Assembly (NCBI GenBank): GCA_036924285.1
Contig: JAYKYS010000005.1
Coordinates: 1,674,001 to 1,738,000, forward strand
Source of the DNA: Asterella californica
Taxonomy: Eukaryota; Streptophyta; Marchantiopsida; Marchantiales; Aytoniaceae
Reading direction: 5' to 3'
DNA: 64,000 bases
Below, piece after piece: positions 56,099 to 64,000 of this stretch. Under the pieces are notes generated by a model. That model searched no databases, was not told the DNA's origin, and was given only the letters and a program-made list of their open reading frames with translations. How positions within the stretch are numbered: position 1 is the stretch's first letter; every line of letters starts with the position of its first letter. Both the position numbers and the translations under genes were made by a program.

Positions 56099-57904
56099 TT
56101 AGTACTCTTTTGAGACTTTGGGATCAATGACGAAGGGTCGTGGTCTTCGTCGAGGTTTCGCTGTGGGAGGAACCGACTGACGAGTTGATCGTCTCAGTGG
56201 AGGCGGTGCCAAAAGGTCCAATGGAGGAAGAGAGGACTCGCTGTGGGCGGAGCTGGAACCACGTGGTGAGCACGATGATGTGCACCTAAGATAGAGATGA
56301 CGTGGGTTCATGTGCTCCACGGGAAGAGAATGATTGTGTGTTTGGCTAGAAGAGTGAGAGCACGGAGGACGATTACTCCCACTAGACTGTGAACTGCTAG
56401 TAGGACGAACAAGAGCTCCTCCTCCAGAGCCACGATTGCTAGAAATTCTTCCTTCAGATCCAATACCAACAGGTGCGGATAGAGCCAGACTGACAGAAGA
56501 GGACGGAGGAGCTTCCATAGAAGAAAAGTCGAGGGAGACGGACAGAATGCGATCTATGTCAGTAGAAGGAGCCGACACAGTGTGATAGAAGTGAACTTCA
56601 GTCTCGAGAGGCTCTTGAGAGAGTGAGAGAGCAACAGGAGAGACGAACGAGAGAGCGAGAGTCGAGAAAGACTCATTGAAAATGACATGACGAGAGGTGA
56701 AGATATGAGTGTCAGATTTCTTTTGGAGACGGTGATCTTTACTCTGGCCACTTTAGCCGAGGAAGATAAACTCGTGAGAGCGATCATCGCGCTTTGTGCG
56801 CTTAGCTTCGAGGATTCGAGAAAAAACACGACAGCCAAAGACAAGAAAAAGAGAGAGGTCATGCCGCCGTGGAGTAGCAGAGTCGTAGGAGTGCTAGAGT
56901 TCATAAGATGTGGTCATGGGAGAAATCATCTTAGACGAGCACCAGTTCAGGAGGAAAGTGACGCAAGTGACGTCTTCACTCCAAAAGAACTTGATGAGGT
57001 AGGTGGTAAGACTCATGGAGCAGATAACATCAAGCAAGTTGCGGTTCTTGTGCTCAACTGCGCTATTCTGCTGAGACGAGTAGGGGACTGTGAAATGATG
57101 CTGAATGTCACGCTCAGGACAGAAAGCGTCAAAGACAGCTGAATGGTATTCCTACGTCATTGTCAGATCACAAGATGACAAGAGATTGATCAGTTATGCG
57201 CTCAACAAAGGCAAGATAGTCTTGAAAAGCAGCAAAACAATCACTCTTATAGTAAAACAGACGAGTGGCAGTGTAGCGCGAGTAATCACGAATAAAAGTG
57301 ATGAAATGCTCGTACCCAAAAAAGGTGCAGCGGAGAAATGCGTCCACTAATATCAAAATGAACCAGTGCCAAGGGACGTGTAGAGCGGTTTGAGCTGGCA
57401 CGTGAAAATTTAGTACGCGTGTGCTTCTCTTGCACACAAGCGAGACAAATCCTCAGAGAGTGGGAAAGAAGAGGGACCACTAGCAAACCTACGGTGACTC
57501 AACTCATAGACCCGCTGGTGGTCGTTGATGTGACCGAGCCGCTGGTGCCACAAGGTGGAGAGGTCGCCCGTTGTAACAAGGGCGGAGGGTCGAGGAGGCG
57601 TCGGAAGAAGAGTCAGGCTGCCTGACGTAAAACCCTGGAGGCCACCCAAGTGAAGATGACCAGGGCAGAAGAGAGTCCACATCCGCAAAGACGGATGAAT
57701 TGAGAAGAGTTGAGGACGAGAGAGGTGACGAAGGGAGGTTGGGCGTGCCATCCACGTCCACATCATTGTCAAAAAGACTGAGTAATGGATCATGAGGGTT
57801 GTACAGGCGATCAAGAATGTCTTCGTCATGCTTGGATAAGGCAGAAAATGTGGAAGGACCAAAACGTATGACGGGTAACTATGAGGAGCAACCAGGCAGA
57901 TCAA
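56099..57904 (-). pseudogene. pol: Copia integrase and linker to RT
   Basis: Pre-integrase block LWHQRLGHINDHQRVYELS (near 57540), integrase core in other frames (GYEHFITFIRDYSRYTATRLFYYK), the conserved FLGY block near 56770 in a shifted frame, and a serine/proline-rich linker ending RRSTRQSVPPTAKPRRRPRPF (56099-56578). Several stops and frameshifts. Confidence 0.78.
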
Positions 57905-58393
57905 AATCCTATGAGGGCTGACTTGAGAGGGTCAAAAACGGACCAGGGGTGTAAGTCGGACCGAGAGGATCAGATCGCGATTTGAGGGAGGTGGAGGATG
58001 GACCGGAGGGGTGGCTTGGACTCGTGAAGGACCGTCCGCGTGAGAAGGTTGACGTGGATCTGAGAGGGATAACATGAGAGGCAATGAAGGAGGACTCTCG
58101 ATCAACGAGGACAGCTTGTCTCGTGACCTAGGAAGCTCTAGACAGCCAACGAGGTAATTCGAGGAGAATGAGGAGAGACGCTCGTGTGGGATAGGGAGCA
58201 CAAAGAAGAGGGTGGACCTCGAGGAGGAGGTCGAAGGACCTACTTCCCCGGAGAATGACCGGTCCAAGATCGTGAGGTAGAGACCATTGACTGATCCTTG
58301 TTAGTTAATTGTCACCATATGGTGAAGAACGGTAGGAGAGAGAAAGGATTTCGAGGGTCAAGGAGCCACGATCCGTGTGGGAGAGAAGGTCGT
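57905..58393 (-). pseudogene. Copia region upstream of integrase
   Basis: Degenerate sequence in the copia frame direction, ending where the 2-kb element was inserted. Serine/proline-rich translation, no clear motif. Confidence 0.4.
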
Positions 58394-60412
58394 TGTCGTG
58401 TCGTGGACCGGCTCCTATCTGAAATTCAAACTTTGATGCTTGTCGCTCCAAAGACACTCATGAGAAGACAAGCTAGGCCCCCTGTTTACGAGCTTTTGGG
58501 CACCATTTCGGATCTTCGCTTTCATCGCATCAGTGGATAGAGCTCTTTGTCAGCACTCCATAGCCACTTCGTCTACTTCGTTTGGACGTCTAGTGGAGGA
58601 GTTACAAGACTCGAAAGATGGAGAAAGCAAGCTAGGCTCCAGCTTACGGGCTTTTGGCACCATTTCGGATCTTCGCTTTTATCGCATCAGTGGATAGAGC
58701 TCCTTGTCAGCATTCCATAGACACTTTGTCTACTTCGTTTGGACGCCTAGTGGAGAAGTTACAAGACTCAAAAAATGGAGAAAATAAGCTAGGCCCTAGC
58801 TTACGAGCTTTTGGCACAACTTCGGATCTTCACTTTTATTGCATAGATGGGTAGAGCTCGTTGTCAGCTTTCCATGGACATCTTGTTTACTTCGTTTGGA
58901 CATCTAGTGAAGAAGTTCTGCGATTCGAAAGAAGGTAAAATCAAGCTAGGCTCTAGTTACTTGCTGACTGGGTATTTGAGGCTTCAGGCGTTATATCAAA
59001 GACGCAAGGGGCCTGCTTCACATTATTATGAGAGAACTTCGTATGTATAGAGACTGTGACAAGGGGGCAGCTTAGGGGCTAGCTTACGCCTGCGATCTGT
59101 CAACAGACGATTCAAGAGATTTGGAGGTCCAATGCAAGCGCGCAAGGCGTCGTTGGGTTCAAATCTGAGCAAGCTACGCACAGGTTAAGACGGTTTGTGA
59201 AGAGACGGATCGGGGAGTGCGTACTGAGAGAAATTGAGACGCATGAAGCAGATTTGGAGCTTTCAGTTACTTGTGAAGGAGAGTTGGACCGTTCCGGCCG
59301 TTCCGGAGTCCAAACTTGCTGTCCTTGGATCCATCGAGATCAGAACAACAAGTTCTTCAAGAAATTGAAGACAATACGAAGTTTCATTGGGCGGTTTGGG
59401 AATTCTGAGTGAAATTAACTCGCAGGGAAGCGCTTACATCAGATTTTCGTTCACTTGCGACTTGAGATTGGGTTGTTCTTCGCGATTGGTGAGCCAAGCT
59501 CTTTGTTCTTGGTGCCTACGCGATCAGGGAGTCTTCATCTACGCATAAGAGAAGACTGTACGTGAATTGGATTGTTGGTTTGGGTGTGGTGAGCAAGTTT
59601 GAGCCGCAGGGAGCTGATTTACGTCAGTTTTTTGCAACCTGCGACCAAATTTCTTGCGTGGTTTTGCAAGGGGAACTCCAAACGGCTTGTTTGGAGTCTT
59701 GTTGGGTTCAGGGTAGTTAGATCTATCTGCCAAAGAAGACGGATATCAGTTTAGACGATCCGTTTGTGCGGTGTGTGTGGTTTTAAGCCGTAGGGAGGAA
59801 TTTTTGAAAGTTCGGTCACCTGCGACCAAAAATTGACGATATCTCGGCTGTTGGGAGTCGGATCTGAAGGTTTCTGGGTTAACGCAGTCAGCGGAGGAGA
59901 CCCTATGGACATCTGAAGTCCGTTCAGCGAAAGGAGGAAGTCCACAGATAGACTTTTTTCGATTTCTTCGCTACGAGTTTTGCTCTTTTGAGTTCATTAG
60001 ATTTTGGTTGGCTATATACAGCTTGTGGTAGCTAGCGTTAGCTAAGAACTTGTACATGGATGTGGTTTGGACTTGGGTTTGGATCGCGTGATACTGCTGT
60101 GGCTCTACTTGTTAGCAAAGGGAAGTTTCTCTTGCTTTGAGCTACGCTTCGGTGTTTTTTGGGTCAGGGTTGTGATTCAAGGGTTGTTTTTAAGAGCTTT
60201 GAAGCAGGTTACAGACCGCTTTGGTCTGTTTTTCAGTTCTGTGCTCTTAGGAGAAAGAACCAGCAGTGTACATACATTTGGAGTGTATATATCGCATCGT
60301 TCGTTTTCATGGTTGTTTTTCTCTGTCTTGTCTCTGTTTCAGCACACAACATCTCCACAGCCAGGAACCTCACGTTTTCCTGGACATCCTTCACGTAATA
60401 TCCGACACGATA
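58394..60412 (+). mobile_element. 2-kb LTR-like element (copy 2)
   Basis: 2019 bp, co-linear with 41948-43976 and clearly similar over the whole length, with ends TGTCGTGTCG and CGACACGATA. Flanks are TCGT and CCGT, a possible 4-bp duplication with one change. The 157-bp tandem array is present at 58470-58942. Confidence 0.78.
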
Positions 60413-60464
60413 CCGTGCGCTCATAGGGTCGCGAGTGCTGGATTCCAGGTTAAGAGTTGCACGT
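60413..60464 (-). other. 52-bp host segment between two insertions
   Basis: It separates the 2-kb element from the solo LTR. It is presumably copia sequence, but too short to identify. Confidence 0.35.
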
Positions 60465-61789
60465 TGTCGAGTTGAGAGTTTTCCTGGGAAGGGCGGAACC
60501 TTCTGGCTGTGATATGAGCTTGAAGGCTGTGTTAAGTCTACCTAGAGAAGCGTTGGGCTTCCGGCTATGGTTGCTTGCTATAGATGTACGCTTCAGATCA
60601 AAAGGGAACAGTATAAACACTCACTCAGGTCGAATGGACCTTCCAGTATGTTCAGGAAGTAAAAATCAGGTCAGACTAGCAGTAATAAGGTCAGACAGCG
60701 AACTTTAACGGTCCAGAATCAGAAACATACGATGGTTCAGACTTCAGAACTCCTCCTACATGTAAATGAGGCCCTACTGACCATACACACGAAGTTTCAG
60801 CTTGAGATCAAATCAGAGTGTCGAGATATGGACAGAAACGTTCTGAGCAGAGAAATTACGGTAATTTCTGGTATCCAGACAGCTATTTCGACCTAGAACA
60901 GAGAATTGGCTCGATCACTTCCGAAGATTCTTACAGGATTTGCAGTACACAGCTTGCTGAACACTCCTGTGAAGTTGGGCCTCCTGATTGTACACAGAAC
61001 TCCAGATCTCGCTCTCTGAAGTTGCTGTTCCAGATTGAGAGCTTTTCGGACCCCCTCTGCTTCAGCGGTCGCCCCGAATTACTCACAGACTCAATTGACA
61101 TGAAAATTTGGGGACAGTCGTAGCCCTGCTGCCAATGAACGCGACCTCGAAGGTTTGAAGCGATTTTCTCAAATCTACTGCGATTGACACCGAAAACCCC
61201 AAAATCAACAGAAGTGCTGCAATTCTAGCACAAATCAAACTTCAATCAGCCATAACTTCTTCTTTATTGCTCCAAATCGATCAAAAATTTCACTGACAGT
61301 GCTTGGCACGACGAACCCTATCTCCCTGTGCTCTCAGATTTCGAAGATCCCTCTCCACATGCTCGAACTCCTCTTAAGACCTCTACTACTAAGTTTAGCA
61401 GTACACAAAGACAAATTGGACCAATGGGAGTTCATAGCTTCACTCCCCTGTCCTTTTGTGTCCCAAACCACGTGGTGACTTGATTTTGCACATAGGCTAC
61501 CACGTCAAGCCCCTAAAGTGCCAGCATAGACCCTAAACTACATGCGAAGACATGTAAAACGACACGTAATCCCGAAAGATAACCTAACCTCGCTAGGAAG
61601 AATGCATGGGCGACACGTAATTACAACCCATGAGCTTACCTCTATCAACATGGTAATCAACCAACTAAAACTCAAAATATATAACATCCTCCAGTGTCGA
61701 CTTCTCTGAGGTCCTAATTTCACTCAGAGAGACTAACGCTTGACAGAGAGGTGAATTATTTACACTGTAAAATGATTCACATCACGACA
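60465..61789 (-). repeat. Solo LTR of family C
   Basis: 1325 bp, TGTCGTGATG on the minus strand at 61789 to CTCGACA at 60465, flanked on both sides by ACGT (60461-60464 and 61790-61793). It aligns with the C1 LTR pieces and carries the empty sites for both insertions found there. No internal sequence, so it arose by LTR-LTR recombination. Confidence 0.82.
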
Positions 61790-62584
61790 ACGTGAGTTTG
61801 GAGAGAGACCAGCGGGAAGAGACCGAGTGGAGAAAAGACCAAAAGGCATCCTCGTCAAGTTCGTTTGAGGTTTGTTCAAGGAGTGGTAGAGGTCAACTGA
61901 GAGAAAAAATTAGCCTCATTATCCACTTTCACGACCTCTGTCGAAAGTGGAGCTAAATGTCTTAGTTTGTGTATTTGCTCCAAAAACAGAGGAAAAAACA
62001 TCCAAAAATTGTATGTGTGCTCTTCTTCTAGCTTGTGGACGCTCCACGAGATTGAACTTGGATCTAGACCATGGGAAGTTAAGTCTTTGCATGTAACGAT
62101 TAGTAAGGAAGACACTAGTTCGTTGGTTACTTCACAATCTTGCTCATAATCGGAGTCCAGATCACTAGCTGGGAGATAAAGTAGGGACTAGTGAAGTCCT
62201 CCCAGCTGGGGCAACAAGTGTTGTCTGGTCAGCGACAAGGACTGATTCCCCGAGCATGTATAAATCATCAATAGTCGGACAAGGATCTAATCCGAATCTG
62301 TCCTCGAGATGACAGAGTCCATTACCTATTAACCACCAACCGCCCTTCGCGTCTCCGAGTTGAAAATAGATTTTTCTGCAAGGCAGGCATGTGAAGGATG
62401 TCATGAACGTACACATACTCGCCGTTGAATAGACGTACTTCCACCATGCCTGAACTGACAACATGGATAGTTGTGTTGTCACCGAGTAGAATAGCATCGT
62501 TCTCGGTGTTCTCAGCTGACACATGTGAGTACTCGACGAGCTGTCATCGATTGTGTTCCATGTGGTGTGTGACACTTTGTCCAC
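61790..62584 (-). pseudogene. Copia protease to pre-integrase region
   Basis: In shifting frames: NDAILLGDNTTIHVVSSGMVEVRLFNGEYVYVHDILHMP (protease and linker), LIGNGLCHLED and DDLYMLGESVLVADQTTLVAPAG. It matches the decayed sequence at 21400-21740. The region below 62165 no longer looks like copia and may hold another break. Confidence 0.72.
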
Positions 62585-63591
62585 ATATCAGTAAGGGTCA
62601 ACTATCTGCACAACTGCAGACGAGCTTTGGACCACCAAGATCTGACAAGTATTGTTTTTGTTCCGCGAGCATCAATTGTTATTCCGGTTGTTGTTGTTAT
62701 GTCGTGGCTGGTTCAGATTGTCAGCATTAGAATTATCTTTACTGCTGCTGGTTCTGTCCATACACTCAACGATGCGGTGTCCGGTCTTGTTGCATTGAAA
62801 ACACTTTTCGTTCGACTCTGATGGCTTTTTCGGTGGTTGATTATCCCCTGATCGGTTATTGCCGTTGTTGCGTCGGTTATTATTGTTGTGTCTTCCTTAC
62901 CGGCGTCTTGCAAATAAAGCAGTAGAAGACTCAGTCAATAGCTTACGTCCTATCGTTTCTTCTTGGATAAGAAAAGTGATAAGGTCATGCAAGGAGAGAT
63001 TCGGACTGATTCTCATCGCCTGCAGAAAAAACGAGTAGTTGTTGGACATGCTGCCCATCAACGCGAGGACTTGCTCTTCATTGTCGGTCTCATTGAGTTT
63101 CTCTTCAGAACTCGCAACTTCTCTTCGATGTGCATTTTCGTCATCATATCTTGACCAAAGAAGTGCATGGTCAAGGTAGTCCATGCTTCATTCGACGTGG
63201 TGCAGGACATAATATGTCTTGCCACACTATTCTCGCAGCATTCATTGATTGTCGGGAGTGCATTCACATCACGCTGGTCCCATTCCGTGATACTGCCGAG
63301 GTCTGTCGCAGGAGAGAAAACAGATATCGCAGTATCTCCGGGTGTCGTGGCGCATGATTTGTGTGCATTCCCATCCACGACGTCAAGCACATCATGGGTC
63401 TTGAGCCGCAAGGTCATCTTGTGCTTCCATAGCATAAAGTAAGTGCCATCGAACTTCGCCCAGCCTTTGGTGTCAAAGGAGATAGATATTCTGTATCGGG
63501 TTGGTCGTTGGACCAGCAAAGTTCTGGTAGCAAAGGTACAGAATCGCAGGACGTGGAGCGTCCTCCTCGCAACAGTTGAGGCGTCTTCCAA
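62585..63591 (-). pseudogene. gag: Copia gag
   Basis: Frames give WAKFDGTYFMLWKHKMTLRLKT, NSVARHIMSCTTSNEAWTTL and LMGSMSNNYSFFLQAMR, typical of copia gag (UBN2-like). An arginine/asparagine-rich stretch and a zinc knuckle CFQCNKTGHRIVEC follow near 62780-62825. Two frameshifts and a few stops. The start at 63591 is only the longest frame; the true start is probably near 63475, before FDTKGWAKFDG. Confidence 0.82.
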
Positions 63592-63656
63592 CTGCTCACA
63601 CGTTAAGGCAGAAAGTCTACCTAGTGCCTACGCTATTGTATTAGTGCATCAACAAA

Positions 63657-63673
63657 GCAAAGCTTTGATACTA
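63657..63673 (-). other. Degenerate copia primer-binding site
   Basis: Minus strand TAGTATCAAAGCTTTGC, two transitions from the initiator tRNA-Met type found at 20105. Confidence 0.6.
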
Positions 63674-63918
63674 GGTTGGAAATGGAACTAGTGCTAGAAT
63701 AAGCTAAGGCAAACTGGATTTCACATCATAAGGACAATATTAGTGTGGAGAAAAAGATCATTGAGAGAGGAGTAGACTGAACCAAGCAAAATGAATTACT
63801 CAATGTAGAATGACCTTAGGCCTGAATTATATAGTCTAGGTCTTGGCTTTGATTAGCTTACAAAAAGTAACTACCTAATGTACTGAATATTTACTTTCAT
63901 GCTATCCGTATTCTAACC
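63674..63918 (-). repeat. Copia 5' LTR
   Basis: About 245 bp, the inverted relative of 19166-19411. Reads GTTAGAATAC at its start (first base mutated) and CATTTCCAAC at its end. A TATATAAT-like box is near 63820. What lies beyond 63918 is not recognised. Confidence 0.65.
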
Positions 63919-64000
63919 GTCTTCCTCCTCGTGCGTACAAGCGCCATTCAATTTAGCGTAACGGTTGAGAGCAAAGCTGAACTGGATGCTGTTGGGCTCA

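Overview
The window contains no identifiable host gene. It is a nest of LTR retrotransposons, their fragments, solo LTRs, one foldback MITE and AT-rich filler, as in transposon-rich heterochromatin of a large green-lineage genome. A plant or streptophyte alga is favoured by the Ty1/copia primer-binding site of the initiator-tRNA-Met type at 20105 and by Ty3/gypsy elements with captured chromatin domains. I cannot name the species from the sequence.

Layout. 1-13476 (minus): a head-to-tail array of a young Ty3/gypsy element, family A, period exactly 7335 bp. Two copies share one LTR; only two base differences were noticed between overlapping copies. gag-pro and pol are separate frames joined by a clear predicted -1 frameshift signal (slippery GGGTTTT, 6-nt spacer, 12-bp stem). 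13477-18163 (plus): a decayed Ty3/gypsy element, family P, split by the family A insertion. It carries a cytosine-5 DNA methyltransferase domain ahead of RT, then RNase H, integrase and a PHD finger, and ends in a 506-bp LTR that itself has 104-bp terminal direct repeats. 18164-19411: 3' half of a Ty1/copia element and its LTR; 20105-21760: 5' half of another copia. 21761-28454: mostly AT-rich DNA with a MITE (25507-25824), an inverted fragment of a 2-kb repeat, and a ~280-bp satellite.

28455-47136: a scrambled region. Fragments of family P and of a second gypsy family (family C, related to A) are joined at reciprocal breakpoints (29041/29042 and 45604/45605), as if a circular DNA had reinserted. 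Inside it lies a family C LTR (34891-44191) that was itself split by two later insertions: a 5.96-kb element with one long gag-like ORF and an extreme excess of the hexamer GAAGAC/GTCTTC (35166-41129), and a 2-kb solo-LTR-like element with 157-bp tandem repeats (41948-43976). 46195-47136 (minus) is another family P piece: a DSGA protease followed by methyltransferase motif I.

47137-54398 (minus): a decayed family C element with gag, protease, RT, RNase H, partial integrase, PBS and 5' LTR, and the same type of frameshift signal. 54600-55477: a tRNA/5S-like SINE candidate and an inverted family P LTR core. 55478-58393 (minus): copia integrase and RT. 58394-60412: second copy of the 2-kb element. 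60465-61789: a solo family C LTR. 61790-63918 (minus): copia gag/protease, PBS and 5' LTR.

Two themes recur. LTR elements with TGTCG...CGACA ends sit at NCGT sites with 4-bp duplications where both sides can be read. Most in-frame stops that can be compared with a relative are TAG or TGA codons explainable as CAG or TGG transitions, the kind of decay expected from cytosine methylation and deamination. Only family A is close to intact.
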